A stretch of DNA of 64,000 nt from Stenotrophomonas sp. Marseille-Q4652 (GCF_916618915.1 NZ_CAKAKE010000001.1:1488001-1552000), one strand, 5' to 3'. Numbered from the stretch's first letter, positions 34,627-44,165 are shown. Notes: a model not told the origin generated them from the sequence alone. Made by a program: numbers and translations.

Positions 34627-36047
34627 TGACTTCCTACAAGATCCTGCGGCCGCTGCTGCTGTCCGGCGCACTGGCGGCCGCCCTCGCCGGCTGCGCCACT
34701 CCCGGCGCCTCGTCGGTGTCCGACCTGCGCGTCCCGGCCCGGTTCGGGCGTGGCGACGCGGTGGCCAATGCCCCGGTCGAGCGCGTCGAGCTGGGCGTCA
34801 CCGCGCCGGCCACCGACGCGGCCAGCGATGCCTGGTGGCAGGGCTTTGGCGATCCCGGGCTCAATGCCCTGATCGAACGCACGCTGGCGGTCAACACCGA
34901 CCTGGCCAGCGCCGGCCTGCGCCTGGAGCGCGCGCGCGTGCAGGCCGGGCTGGCCTCGGCCAGCCTGTTCCCGCAGGCTTCGGGCTCGGTCAGCACCAGC
35001 GCCAGCCGCGACCTGGACGGCAGCGACGACTGGTCCCGCAACAACAGCGCCGGCGTGTCGCTGGGCTGGGAGCTGGACCTGTGGGGCAAGCTGCGGGCGC
35101 AGCGCGACATCGCGCAGTGGGAAGCGCAGGCCAGCGCGCAGGACCTGCAGAACACCCGGCTGCTGCTGGTCGGCCAGGCCGCCGAGCTGTACTGGCAGCT
35201 GGGTTACCTCAACCTTGCCATCGAAACCGGCCAGGCCAACCTGGAGCGCCTGCAGCGCACCGCCACCCTGGTGCAGTCGCAGTTCAATGCGGGTGCGGTG
35301 TCGCGGCTGGAAGTGCGCCAGGCGCAGCAGAACGTCGAGAGCCAGCGTGCCGCCCAGGCGCAGCTGGAACAGCAGCGCGTGGAGGCACGCAATGCCCTGA
35401 CGGTGCTGCTCGACGGCCAGCCGTGGCCGGCGGAGAGCGAGCCGAGGAACCTGGACGGCTTCACCCATCCGGACGTGCGCGAAGGCCTGCCGGCCGAATT
35501 GCTGGCACGCCGCCCGGACCTGCGCGCGGCCGAGCTGCGCCTGCGGCAGGCGCTGGCCTCGATCAAGGTCACCGCCACCAGCTACTACCCCACCCTCAGC
35601 CTGACCGGCTCGGTCGGCAGCTCCAGTCCTTCGCTGGGTGACGTGCTGAGCAATCCGGTGGCCACGCTGGGTGCCGGCCTGAGCCTGCCGTTCCTGCGCT
35701 TCCGGCAAATGCAGCTGGACATCGATTCGGCCGACCTGTCCTAGCAGATCGCCGCCAACGACTTCCGCAGGACGCTGTACACCGCGCTGGCCGAAGTGGA
35801 CAACGCACTGTCGGCACGCCAGCGGCTGGCCGAACAGGTCGCAGCGGCCGAGCGTTCCTATGCCGAGGCTGTGGAGATCGAGCGCCTGTACGAGGTGCGC
35901 TACCGTGCCGGCGCCACCGACCTGCGCAACTGGCTGGACGCGCAACAGACCCGGCGCAATGCCGAACTGTCGCTGGCCCAGGCCCGTCGCAGCCAGCTCG
36001 GCAACGACGTTACCCTGGTCAAGGCACTGGGCGGCGCGGCCAACTGA
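34623..36047 (+). pseudogene. NodT/OprM-type outer membrane factor of the Mac pump, interrupted by an amber codon
   Basis: One frame runs from ATG 34623 to TGA 36047 (475 codons if read through), but codon 374 is TAG (35742-35744). Upstream, residues 1-373 show a lipoprotein signal (LAAALAGCA), the WWQGFGDPGLNALIERTL entry, GWELDLWGKLRAQRD and LPAELLARRPDLRAAELRL. The upstream part ends with ADLS. Directly after the stop the same frame continues with QIAANDFRRTLYTALAEVD and NALSARQRL, which is the normal C-terminal repeat ending in KALGGAAN. A Tyr codon (TAC or TAT) changed by one base explains it. Both parts otherwise look under selection, so the event is recent, or is a sequencing error. 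If real, MacAB must borrow another TolC-like channel. Confidence 0.88.
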
Positions 36048-36070
36048 GCCACCCCGCGGCCGGATACGAA

Positions 36071-36098
36071 AAGGCCCCGCTTCGGCGGGGCCTTTTTT
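36071..36098. terminator. Bidirectional terminator between the Mac operon and rlmB
   Basis: 10-bp stem aaggccccgc / gcggggcctt around a TTCG loop, with T-runs on both strands (TTTTTT at 36093-36098). It serves the convergent rlmB gene as well. Confidence 0.9.
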
Positions 36099-36117
36099 CT
36101 TGCAGCAACCGGGGGGA

Positions 36118-36864
36118 TCAGCCCAGGCGCTGGCGCACTGCCTCGAACAGGCTGACGCCGGCGGCCACCGACACGTTCAGGCTCTCGATGTCGCCCGGCA
36201 TCGGGATCTTGACCAGCGCATCGCAGTTCTCGCGGGTCAGGCGGCGCATGCCGTCGGCTTCGCCGCCCATCACCAGCGCCACGTTGCCGCGCAGGTCCAC
36301 CGAGTACAACGAACCACTGGCCTCGCCGGCCAGGCCGTAGATCCACACGCCCTGCTTCTGCAGGTCCTTCAGGCAGCGCGACAGGTTGGTGACCGCGACC
36401 ACCGGGATGCGGTCGGCTGCACCGGCCGAAACCTTGCGCACGGTGGCGTTTACCGAGGCCGACTTGTCCTTGGGGATCACCACCGCGGTGGCACCGGCAG
36501 CAGCCGCACTGCGCAGGCAGGCACCGAGGTTGTGCGGGTCCTGCACTTCATCCAGCACCAGTAGCAGGGCCTTGCCCTCGGCAGCCTCGACCAGGCCCTG
36601 CAGCTCGTTCTCGCTGTAGGTCTTCGCGGCGACATAGCGCGCCGCCACACCCTGGTGGCGGGTGGACCCGGCCACGCCGGACAGGGCCTGCTCGTTGACC
36701 TTGCGGACATCGATGCCCTTGCGCCGAGCGTTCTCCTCGATCTCGACCAGCCGCGGGTTCTTCGCGCCGGCCTCGACCAGCACCTCGCGGACGTTCTCGG
36801 CATCGTTGTCGATGGAGGAAGCGACGGCGTTGACGCCGACGATCCACTGGGTTGGCTTGCTCAT
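36118..36864 (-). CDS. rlmB: 23S rRNA (guanosine 2251-2'-O)-methyltransferase RlmB
   Basis: 248 residues, SpoU/TrmH family. The N-terminal substrate-binding domain (QWIVGVNAVASSI) precedes the trefoil-knot methyltransferase. Motif 1 is LVLDEVQDPHNLGACLRSAAA, motif 2 VALVMGGEADGMRRL, and motif 3 IPMPGDIESLNVSVAAGVSLFEA. It methylates G2251 in the ribosomal P loop. It lies downstream of rnr on the same strand, the usual neighbour order in gammaproteobacteria, here with a GFA gene inserted between them. Confidence 0.96.
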   Translation of the reverse strand: MSKPTQWIVGVNAVASSIDNDAENVREVLVEAGAKNPRLVEIEENARRKGIDVRKVNEQALSGVAGSTRHQGVAARYVAAKTYSENELQGLVEAAEGKALLLVLDEVQDPHNLGACLRSAAAAGATAVVIPKDKSASVNATVRKVSAGAADRIPVVAVTNLSRCLKDLQKQGVWIYGLAGEASGSLYSVDLRGNVALVMGGEADGMRRLTRENCDALVKIPMPGDIESLNVSVAAGVSLFEAVRQRLG

Positions 36865-36922
36865 TGCGGGGCGGGACCGGAAAGGGGGCGGTAATGGTAG
36901 GGGTTATCGACGCCGCCCGCAC

Positions 36923-37402
36923 TCAGTCCGCGGGCGACCACTGCTCGGTGTCATGGTCCGGATGCTGGCGCGGGACCAGCCTGGCCAGGAAATCCTGGAC
37001 ACCGGCGTCCTCGTCGGTACGTCGCGCCGGCAGGGTGTGCAGGGCGTCGACGGAGGGGAGTTTTCCCTCAACGCCGTACTGGATCGTCGGCGGCACCCGC
37101 CCCGGCTCGTCAAAGGCGCCGGCAGCCACCGAGACCCCGTCCGGTGTCTCGTAGGTCAGCGGCGTTCCACAGTCGGCGCAGAAACCGCGCCGCACCAGGT
37201 TGGATGAGGCGAAGCGTCTGGGCTCGCCGCGAGTCCAGCGGAACTCGGCCTCGCTCACTGTCACCAGTGGCGCGTAGTAGGCGCCGAAGGCCTTCTGGCA
37301 CATCCGGCAATGGCAGATCGAACTGTGCTCGAGCTGCCCACGGACGTGGAACCGGACGGCCCCGCACTGGCAGCCACCGCCGTATTCGGGCTGTGCTGAC
37401 AT
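36923..37402 (-). CDS. GFA (CENP-V type) zinc-binding family protein
   Basis: 159 residues. The CENP-V/GFA fold is shown by the Cys sets GGGCQCGAVRF, CHCRMCQKAFG and GFCADCGTPLTYE, which bind two zinc ions. Family members include glutathione-dependent formaldehyde-activating enzymes, but most have no proven activity, so the role here is open. The C-terminal tail (TPARRTDEDAGV-like, with QHPDHDTEQW) is typical of the proteobacterial subgroup. It sits between rnr and rlmB. Confidence 0.88.
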   Translation of the reverse strand: MSAQPEYGGGCQCGAVRFHVRGQLEHSSICHCRMCQKAFGAYYAPLVTVSEAEFRWTRGEPRRFASSNLVRRGFCADCGTPLTYETPDGVSVAAGAFDEPGRVPPTIQYGVEGKLPSVDALHTLPARRTDEDAGVQDFLARLVPRQHPDHDTEQWSPAD

Positions 37403-37422
37403 CGCTACCTCCTGCCGACGCT

Positions 37423-37447
37423 GGGCGCCGGCAGGACGCCGGCGCCC
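37423..37447 (-). other. GC-rich hairpin between rnr and the GFA gene
   Basis: Perfect 10-bp inverted repeat gggcgccggc / gccggcgccc with a 5-nt loop and no T-run. May be an RNA processing or stabilising element. Confidence 0.45.
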
Positions 37448-37452
37448 TGGAC

Positions 37453-39909
37453 TCAGTACTTCTTCTTGGTGCGCTTGGCCGGCCTGGCGCGCGGCGGGGG
37501 CATCGGACCGCTCTGCCCGTCATCAACGCGCTCGTCCTTGCCGACCAGGCGGAAGTCGATCTTGCGCTCTTCCATGCTGGCCTTGAGTACCAGGATGCGC
37601 ACGCGGTCACCAAGGCGGAACTCGCTGCCACGGCGCTCGCCGCTGAGCGTCTTGCGCACCGCGTCGAACTGGTAATAGTCCTGCGGCAGCTGGGTGACGT
37701 GGACCAGGCCGTTGACCTTGGATTCGTCCAGCTCGACGAACAGACCAAAGCTGGTCACGCCGCTGATCACGCCGTCGAACTGGCCGCCGACGTGCTTTTC
37801 CATCCATGCGGCGCGGTAGCGCTCGTCGACCTCGCGCTCGGCCTCGTCGGCACGGCGCTCGCGCTCGGAGCACTGCAGTGCCAGCGCCGCCATCTGGTGC
37901 GGCGTGTACTGGTACTTTTCCGGGCGACCACCGGTGAGCATGTACTTCAGCGCGCGGTGCACCAGCAGGTCCGGGTAACGGCGGATCGGCGAGGTGAAGT
38001 GGGCATAGGCCTCCAGCGCCAGGCCGAAGTGGCCGCTGTTGTCGGCCGAATACACCGCCAGGCTCTGGCTGCGGAGCAGCACCGATTCCAGCAGGGCGGC
38101 GTCCGGGCGCTCGCGCACCTTCTTCAGCAGCTTGGTGTAGTCACCCGGCACCACCTTGGACCATGGCGGCAGGCTCAGCTTGAATTCCTTGAGGAATTCC
38201 AGCAGGTCGGCGTACTTGGCTTCCGGCGGCTTCTCGTGGATGCGGTACGGCGCCGGCACGTGCGCGGCCATCAGGTGCATGGCGGCCTGCACGTTGGCGG
38301 CGATCATGCATTCCTCGATCAGCTTGTGCGCGTCGTTGCGCACCAGCATGCCGGCCTGGGTGACCTCGCCGGTGTTGTCCAGCACGAAGCGGACTTCGGA
38401 GGTTTCAAACTCGATCGCGCCACGGCGGGCACGGGCCTTGGCCAGCACCTGGTAGAGCTGGTGCAGGCGCTGGATCTGCGGCAGCAGCGGGCCGATGAAG
38501 GCCTTGGCGTCCGGGTCATCCTCGCCCACCGCCTGCCACACCTGGGTGTAGGTCAGGCGTGCGTGCGAGTTCATCACCGCCTCGTAGAAGCGCGATTCGG
38601 TCACTTCGCCGGCGCGGTTCACCTGCATGTCGCAGACGAAGCACATGCGGTCGACCTTCGGCATCAGCGAGCAGATGCCGTTGGACAGGGTCTCCGGCAG
38701 CATCGGCACCACGAAGCCCGGGAAATACACCGAGGTGGCGCGCTTGATCGCCTCGTCGTCCAGCGGGCTGCCGGGGCGCACGTAATTGGAGACGTCGGCG
38801 ATGGCCACCACCAGGCGGAAGCCATCGGCATTGGGCTCGCAGTAGACCGCGTCGTCGAAGTCCTTGGCGTCCTCGCCGTCGATGGTCACCAGCGGCATCT
38901 GCCGCAGGTCCACACGGCTGCCGATCATCGAGGGCTCGACCACCAGCGGTACCGCGGCGGCCTCGTCCAGTACTTCCTGCGGGAATTCGTGCGGCAGCTC
39001 GTGGCCGTGGATGGCGGCCTCGACCAGCAGCGACGGAGTCAGCTTGTCGCCGAGCACGGCGATGATGCGGCCGATCGGCGGCCGGCGCGAATCCGGCGCA
39101 TGCACCAGTTCGCAGACCACCAGCTGGCCGTCGCGTGCGCCACCGGTCTGGTCCGGCGGGACCTGGACGTTGCGCTGCACACGCTTGTCGTCCGGCACCA
39201 CGAAGTTGATGCCCATCTCGACACTGAAACGGCCGATCAGGCGGTTCATGCCGCGCTCGAGCACGCGGGCAATGCTGCCCTCGCGGCGGCCGCGGCGGTC
39301 GATACCGGTGACGTTGGCGAGCACGCGGTCGCCGTGCATCACCTTGCGCATTTCATACGGCGGCAGGAACAGGTCGTCGCCCCCATCGATGGTGCGCAGG
39401 AAGCCGAAGCCTTCCGGATTGGCTATCACCGTGCCCTGGATCAGGTTGACCGCCTGCACCGGGGCAAAGCCACCGCGGCGGTTCTGCACCAGCTGGCCGT
39501 CACGCACCATCGCGCCCAGGCGCTTGCCCAGCGCGTCGAAACGGTCCGGCTCGAGCAGGCCCAGGTGCGCGGCGATTTCCTCGGCGTTCTGCGGGCCATC
39601 GCAGCGGTCCAGCAGCGCCAGGATGGCCTCGCGGCTGGCGATGGGCTGGGCGTAGCGCTCGGCCTCGCGTGCGGCCTGCGGATCCTCGAAGCCGGATTCC
39701 AGCGGTGCAGGCGGGCGCCGGCGCCTGGGGGCCGGATTGGCCGCACCGGGCTTGCTGGAGTGGTTCAGCGGCAGCGCGGCGGCGCGGCTGAAGCTTTCAG
39801 GCAGCCACCCCGGCAGCCTCTTTTCGTCGCGGGCCTTGCCCGGTCCAGTGGCCGGCGAGTCGCCGGAACGCTTGCGGGCATTGGCCCGGTTGGGAGATTT
39901 TTTCTTCAT
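37453..39909 (-). CDS. rnr: Ribonuclease R
   Basis: 818 residues from ATG 39909 (MKKKSPN). Processive 3'-5' exoribonuclease for structured RNA. A basic N-terminal tail and an RNase II-type winged-helix region (SREAILALLDRCDGPQNAEEIAAHLGL) are followed by two cold-shock domains (GTVIANPEGFGFL). The RNB catalytic centre is TIDGEDAKDFDDAVYCE with its cluster of Asp residues, and SNGICSLMPKVDRMCFV is present. An S1 domain (FDGVISGVTSFGLFVELDE) and a Lys/Arg tail (PAKRTKKKY) finish it. All domains are intact. Confidence 0.97.
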   Translation of the reverse strand: MKKKSPNRANARKRSGDSPATGPGKARDEKRLPGWLPESFSRAAALPLNHSSKPGAANPAPRRRRPPAPLESGFEDPQAAREAERYAQPIASREAILALLDRCDGPQNAEEIAAHLGLLEPDRFDALGKRLGAMVRDGQLVQNRRGGFAPVQAVNLIQGTVIANPEGFGFLRTIDGGDDLFLPPYEMRKVMHGDRVLANVTGIDRRGRREGSIARVLERGMNRLIGRFSVEMGINFVVPDDKRVQRNVQVPPDQTGGARDGQLVVCELVHAPDSRRPPIGRIIAVLGDKLTPSLLVEAAIHGHELPHEFPQEVLDEAAAVPLVVEPSMIGSRVDLRQMPLVTIDGEDAKDFDDAVYCEPNADGFRLVVAIADVSNYVRPGSPLDDEAIKRATSVYFPGFVVPMLPETLSNGICSLMPKVDRMCFVCDMQVNRAGEVTESRFYEAVMNSHARLTYTQVWQAVGEDDPDAKAFIGPLLPQIQRLHQLYQVLAKARARRGAIEFETSEVRFVLDNTGEVTQAGMLVRNDAHKLIEECMIAANVQAAMHLMAAHVPAPYRIHEKPPEAKYADLLEFLKEFKLSLPPWSKVVPGDYTKLLKKVRERPDAALLESVLLRSQSLAVYSADNSGHFGLALEAYAHFTSPIRRYPDLLVHRALKYMLTGGRPEKYQYTPHQMAALALQCSERERRADEAEREVDERYRAAWMEKHVGGQFDGVISGVTSFGLFVELDESKVNGLVHVTQLPQDYYQFDAVRKTLSGERRGSEFRLGDRVRILVLKASMEERKIDFRLVGKDERVDDGQSGPMPPPRARPAKRTKKKY

Positions 39910-39982
39910 CAAGGCCGCATGGTACTCCCTGAACAAGTATAGAAACGGTGTTCGCCCGACGCGCGGTTAAGCCGGGTACCGA

Positions 39983-40011
39983 TTGACAACTCGCCCTACC
40001 ATGCCCAGAAT
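39983..40011 (+). promoter_or_regulatory. Sigma-70 promoter of tRNA-Leu copy 1
   Basis: -35 TTGACA (39983-39988), 17-nt spacer, -10 CAGAAT (40006-40011). The -10 ends 14 nt before the tRNA, with a GC-rich discriminator. Confidence 0.8.
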
Positions 40012-40025
40012 CGCCGGCTCGATGT

Positions 40026-40110
<85 letters not shown>

Positions 40111-40123
40111 AGAGTTTCAGCAG

Positions 40124-40147
40124 AAAACCCGCGAAAGCGGGTTTTTT
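40124..40147 (+). terminator. Terminator after tRNA-Leu copy 1
   Basis: aaaacccgc-gaaa-gcgggtttttt hairpin with a six-T tail. Confidence 0.9.
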
Positions 40148-40188
40148 CGTTTCCGGCACACGCTGTCCTTTTTCGCTGGCGAAAGTCG

Positions 40189-40217
40189 TTGACAGCCTTC
40201 TGTTGCACAGGCACAAT
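40189..40217 (+). promoter_or_regulatory. Sigma-70 promoter of tRNA-Leu copy 2
   Basis: -35 TTGACA (40189-40194), 17-nt spacer, -10 CACAAT (40212-40217), again 14 nt before the tRNA. Confidence 0.8.
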
Positions 40218-40231
40218 TTCGCTCCTGAGTC

Positions 40232-40316
<85 letters not shown>

Positions 40317-40330
40317 AGACTCAAGTGATC

Positions 40331-40353
40331 AAACCCGCGAAAGCGGGTTTTTT
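40331..40353 (+). terminator. Terminator after tRNA-Leu copy 2
   Basis: aaacccgc-gaaa-gcgggttt hairpin with T-tail, nearly identical to that of copy 1. Confidence 0.9.
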
Positions 40354-40383
40354 CGTTTCCGGCTTCCGGAAGAGATGCGTCGC

Positions 40384-41069
40384 TCAGGCAGACGGGTCGT
40401 AGAAACGCCGTGCCAGTCCAGCGCGCCCCGGAAACATGCCGAACCACGGTCGCGCCGCATCCACCACGACGACCACGTCGCCGTGCTCCATCAAACGGTC
40501 GAAGTACGCGGCCAGATGCGGCACCTCGGCGGGGAACGGAACGTAGGCCACCGCATAGAACAGGGCCGGTGCCGCCGCGCAGTCGGCGAGACTGAAGTCC
40601 CCGCCCGCAAGCCAGGTCGTCGCCGCAGTTGCCGGTCCAGCACGCCGTAGGCCTTGAGCAGGGTCGCCGTCGCCGCAGCGGACGCGTCAACGCTGCGACT
40701 GTCCGGCGCCCTCAACCGCTCGGCAGTGAGTGCCTGCATAGGGGTCATCACGTAGAAGTCGCAGAAGCGATCCCAGAAGCGCACCTGCAGCGCCGCGTCC
40801 GTCTCCTGCGGAATAAGCCTCGCATCGCCAGCCGCGTGATGCAGCTGCAGGTACTCGATGATGATGCTGGTCTCGGCCACCACCCTGCCCGCATCCTCGA
40901 GCAGCGGCATCTTGCCCATGGGCGACAGGGCGAGGAAGGCCGCGCGCTGAGTGGCATCGGAGAAATCCAGCATCCGCTGCTCCAGCTCCACGCCCAGCGC
41001 GTGCGCGGCGATCAGCACCTTCTGGCAGCAGGACGACAGCGGATGGGCATGCAGCACCGGCGCAACCAT
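40384..41069 (-). pseudogene. Glutathione S-transferase gene with a frameshift
   Basis: From ATG 41069 the frame reads a GST thioredoxin-fold domain (LHAHPLSSCCQKVLIAAHALG, LSPMGKMPLLEDAG, VAETSIIIEYLQLHH) and the start of the helical domain (FWDRFCDFYVMTPMQALTAERLR), up to LLKAYGVLDRQL. There the frame is lost near 40624-40628. In another frame the rest of a GST continues (ATTWLAGGDFSLADCAAAPAL, then FYAVAYVPFPAEVPHLAAYFDRL) to a stop at 40384-40386. Restoring one missing base would give about 228 residues, a normal GST length. It is either an inactivated gene or a sequence error. It sits between tRNA copies 2 and 3. Confidence 0.82.
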
Positions 41070-41146
41070 GGCAGCAATCTCCTCGCGGGGTCGGGCGAAT
41101 ATTGCACCCGTCATGCGGGAGCAGCGTACGAAGCCTTCATCATGCG

Positions 41147-41175
41147 TTGACAGCCCCGCAATGCTTGCCCATAAT
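41147..41175 (+). promoter_or_regulatory. Sigma-70 promoter of tRNA-Leu copy 3
   Basis: -35 TTGACA (41147-41152), 17-nt spacer, -10 CATAAT (41170-41175), 14 nt before the tRNA. GTTGACAGCC is shared with the copy 2 promoter. Confidence 0.85.
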
Positions 41176-41189
41176 TCGCGGCCTGAAAT

Positions 41190-41274
<85 letters not shown>

Positions 41275-41288
41275 AGAGTTTCAAGCAG

Positions 41289-41312
41289 AAAACCCGCGAA
41301 AGCGGGTTTTTT
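41289..41312 (+). terminator. Terminator after tRNA-Leu copy 3
   Basis: aaaacccgc-gaaa-gcgggtttttt, the same hairpin as after copy 1. Confidence 0.9.
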
Positions 41313-41354
41313 CATATCCCGCCCTTGCCTGCGAACAGCGGCCAACGCGCAATG

Positions 41355-41382
41355 AAAAGCCCCGCCTTGCAGCGGGGCTTTT
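41355..41382. terminator. Bidirectional terminator downstream of emrB
   Basis: 11-bp stem aaaagccccgc (41355-41365) / gcggggctttt (41372-41382), symmetric A/T tails. Serves the minus-strand emr operon. Confidence 0.88.
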
Positions 41383-41400
41383 GCTTTCCAGCATGCCGGC

Positions 41401-42969
41401 TCAGTGGCCGCCGCCAGTTGCCGCACCCCCGGCACCCGCACCGAACGGCGGTTTGGCCAGCCACAGGAAAGTGATGATGGCCAGGAAGATCCAGCCCAGC
41501 AGGTAGAAGATGTCGTTGAAGCCCAGTTGCGAGGCCTGGTGGTTGATCATGCTGTTGAGCACCGCCGCACCGTGCTGCAGGTCGCCCTGCCCCATCGCCG
41601 CCACCTGGTCCTGGATGCCCGGCGTATAGGCCGAGATGTGCTCGGTCAGGTGCGCATGGTGTTCCTGCGTGCGCCGTGCCCACAGCCAGGTGGTGAGCGA
41701 TGCGGCAAAGCTGCCGCCCAGGGTTCGCAGGAAGGTCGCCAGGCCCGAGCCGGCGGCGACCTCGCGGCCCTCCAGGTCCGACAGCAGGATCTGCAACACC
41801 GGCATGAAGAACAGCGCCACGCCCACACCCATGATCAGCTGCACGCCGGCCACGTGCCGGAAGTCCACGTCCAGATTGAAGCCCGAGCGCAGGAAGCTGG
41901 TGAAGGACAGGAACACGAAGGCAATCGAGGCCAGCATGCGCATGTCGAACCGCGAGGCGTACTTGCCGACGAACGGGGTCAGGATCACCGGCAGCACGCC
42001 GATCGGCGCGGTGGCCAGGCCGGCCCAGATCGCGGTGTAGCCCATGTCACGCTGCAGCCACTGCGGGATCAGCAGGGCCACGCTGAAGAACGCCGCGTAG
42101 GCCACCACCATCGCCAGCGTGCCGGCGCGGAAGTTGCGGTGGCGGAACAGGCGCAGGTCGACGATGGGGTCCTTGTCGGTGAGCTCCCAGATCAGGAACA
42201 CCGCCAGCGCGACCACGGCCACGCAGGCCAGCACCACGATCATCTGCGAGTTGAACCAGTCGTGCTCGTTGCCCAGGTCCAGCACCAGCTGCAGCGCACC
42301 GACGCCGATCACCAGGGTGACCAGGCCGACGTAGTCCATCTTCGGCCGCTCGGTGTGCTCGGGCCGGCCCTTGAGCTGGCTGCCCACCACCAGCGCGGCG
42401 AAGATGCCCAGCGGCACGTTGATCAGGAAGATCCATTCCCAGCTGTAGTTGTCGGTGATCCAGCCACCGAGGATCGGCCCGGCGATGGGCGCGACCACGG
42501 TGATCATTGCCAGCAGTGCCAGCGCCTGCCCGCGTTTCTCGCGCGGGTAGATCGACACCAGCAAGGACTGGGTGATCGGGTACATCGGCCCGGCGACGAA
42601 GCCCTGCAGCGCACGCGAGACCACCAGCATGCCCATGTTCTGGGCCAGGCCACACAGCAGCGAGGCGATGGTGAAGGCCAGCGTGGCCCACACGAACAGC
42701 CGGGTTTCGCCGAACCGGCGGCTCAGCCAGCCGGTCAGCGGCAGCGCGATGGCGGTGCTGACCGCGAACGAGGTGATCACCCACGTCGCCTGCTGCGAAC
42801 TGGCGCCGAGGTTGCCGGCGATGGTCGGCAGCGAGACGTTGGCGATGGTGGTGTCGAGCACCTGCATGAACGACGCCATCGCCAGGCCGGCCGTGCACAG
42901 CGCGACGCTGGGCGGGGCGAAGCCGGCACTGGCACCGGCTGCCGGCGCGGCGGGAGCTTGCGCGGACAT
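41401..42969 (-). CDS. emrB: EmrB-type multidrug efflux MFS transporter (DHA2 family, 14 TM)
   Basis: 522 residues. The N-terminus is Ala/Pro-rich and cytoplasmic. Fourteen hydrophobic segments follow, with the DHA2 motifs LDTTIANVSLPTIAGNLG in helix 1, WLSRRFGETRLFVWATLAF (motif A), RALQGFVAGPMYPITQSLL (motif B) and GPILGGWITDNYSWEWIFLINVPLG (motif C region). It uses the proton gradient to export hydrophobic drugs. It is the last gene of the order emrR-emrC-emrA-emrB, which matches the emrRCAB locus known in S. maltophilia. The C-terminus is Gly/Ala-rich. Confidence 0.95.
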   Translation of the reverse strand: MSAQAPAAPAAGASAGFAPPSVALCTAGLAMASFMQVLDTTIANVSLPTIAGNLGASSQQATWVITSFAVSTAIALPLTGWLSRRFGETRLFVWATLAFTIASLLCGLAQNMGMLVVSRALQGFVAGPMYPITQSLLVSIYPREKRGQALALLAMITVVAPIAGPILGGWITDNYSWEWIFLINVPLGIFAALVVGSQLKGRPEHTERPKMDYVGLVTLVIGVGALQLVLDLGNEHDWFNSQMIVVLACVAVVALAVFLIWELTDKDPIVDLRLFRHRNFRAGTLAMVVAYAAFFSVALLIPQWLQRDMGYTAIWAGLATAPIGVLPVILTPFVGKYASRFDMRMLASIAFVFLSFTSFLRSGFNLDVDFRHVAGVQLIMGVGVALFFMPVLQILLSDLEGREVAAGSGLATFLRTLGGSFAASLTTWLWARRTQEHHAHLTEHISAYTPGIQDQVAAMGQGDLQHGAAVLNSMINHQASQLGFNDIFYLLGWIFLAIITFLWLAKPPFGAGAGGAATGGGH

Positions 42970-42976
42970 GGCCGCC

Positions 42977-44155
42977 TCAGCCCGCCTTGGACTGCGGCAG
43001 GTTGCCCTGGATGATCCGCTGGATCACCTCGTCGGCCTCGTGCAGCTGCCTGGCGTAGACGTCGGTATCGAATACCGCGCCCTGCGCCGGCTTGCTCGGC
43101 AGCACTTCGCCGCCCTGCTCGTGCAGGTTGACCTCGGCCTTCATCGACAGGCCGATGCGCAGCGGATGCTCGGCCAGCTGCTTCTCGTCGATGGCGATGC
43201 GCACCGGCACGCGCTGCACGATCTTGATCCAGTTGCCGCTGGCGTTCTGCGCCGGCAGCAGCGAGAACGCCGAGCCGGTGCCCAGGCCCAGGCTGGTGAT
43301 GCGGCCCTTGTAGCGCACGTCGCCACCGTACAGGTCGGACTCCAGCTCCACTTCCTGGCCCAGGCGCATGTGGCGCAGCTGGGTTTCCTTGAAGTTGGCT
43401 TCCACCCACATCTGTTCGGCCGGCACCACCGCCATCAGCGCCGCACCTGGCTGCACGCGCTGGCCAACCTGCACCGAGCGACGGGCGACATAGCCGGTCA
43501 CCGGCGAGACGATGCCGGCGCGGGCATTGTTGAGCCAGGCCTGGCGCAGCTGGGCGGCAGCGGCCTGCACGTCCGGCTGGGTGGCCACGACGGTGTCATC
43601 GACCAGCGCGCGGTTGCGCTCGACCGCCTCGCGCGAGCCGGCCACGGCGGCTTCGGCTGCGGCCAGTTCATCCCGCACGTGGGCCAGCTCCTCATCGGAG
43701 ATGGCGCCCGTGGCGCCCAGGTCCTTGCGTCGTGCGTAGTCCTGGCGCAGGCGCTTGAGGGTGACCTGGCGGGCATTGAGGTCGGCCTGCGCGCCTTCGA
43801 CGCTGCGGTACAGGCCGCGGACCTGGCGCACGGTGCTGGCCAGCCTGGCCTCGGCCTGCTGCAGGGCGACTTCGGTATCGGCCGGATCCAGCTGCACCAG
43901 CAGCTGGCCGCGCTCCACGCGCATCCCGTCATCGGCGGCGATGGACACCACGGTACCAGCCACCAGCGGGGTGATCTGCACCTGGTTGCCCTGCACGTAG
44001 GCATCGTCGGTGCCTTCGGACCAGCGGCCGACCAGGAAGTACCAGATGGCAGCGGCGGCCAGCAGCAGCACGACGATGAAAAGCAGTCCGCGCAGCAGCT
44101 TGCCGCGACGGCTCGGGGTCGCGGCAGCGGCCGCGGCGTTGGGGGTCTGGCTCAT
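42977..44155 (-). CDS. emrA: EmrA-type membrane fusion protein
   Basis: 392 residues from ATG 44155. A short cytoplasmic tail and one transmembrane helix (GLLFIVVLLLAAAAIWYFL) are followed by a split lipoyl domain (GTDDAYVQGNQVQITPLVAG), a helical hairpin (about residues 100-210) and a beta-barrel (MWVEANFKETQLRHMRLGQEVEL). It bridges EmrB to the outer membrane channel. It starts 10 bp after emrC and ends 7 bp before emrB. Confidence 0.95.
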   Translation of the reverse strand: MSQTPNAAAAAATPSRRGKLLRGLLFIVVLLLAAAAIWYFLVGRWSEGTDDAYVQGNQVQITPLVAGTVVSIAADDGMRVERGQLLVQLDPADTEVALQQAEARLASTVRQVRGLYRSVEGAQADLNARQVTLKRLRQDYARRKDLGATGAISDEELAHVRDELAAAEAAVAGSREAVERNRALVDDTVVATQPDVQAAAAQLRQAWLNNARAGIVSPVTGYVARRSVQVGQRVQPGAALMAVVPAEQMWVEANFKETQLRHMRLGQEVELESDLYGGDVRYKGRITSLGLGTGSAFSLLPAQNASGNWIKIVQRVPVRIAIDEKQLAEHPLRIGLSMKAEVNLHEQGGEVLPSKPAQGAVFDTDVYARQLHEADEVIQRIIQGNLPQSKAG

Positions 44156-44165
44156 GGAGTCACGC

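Noticed and set aside
35742..35744. Amber codon in the Mac outer membrane factor as a site for pyrrolysine or other recoding
   Set aside because: No recoding elements or pyl genes are seen, and the family has an ordinary residue here. A point mutation or error is simpler.
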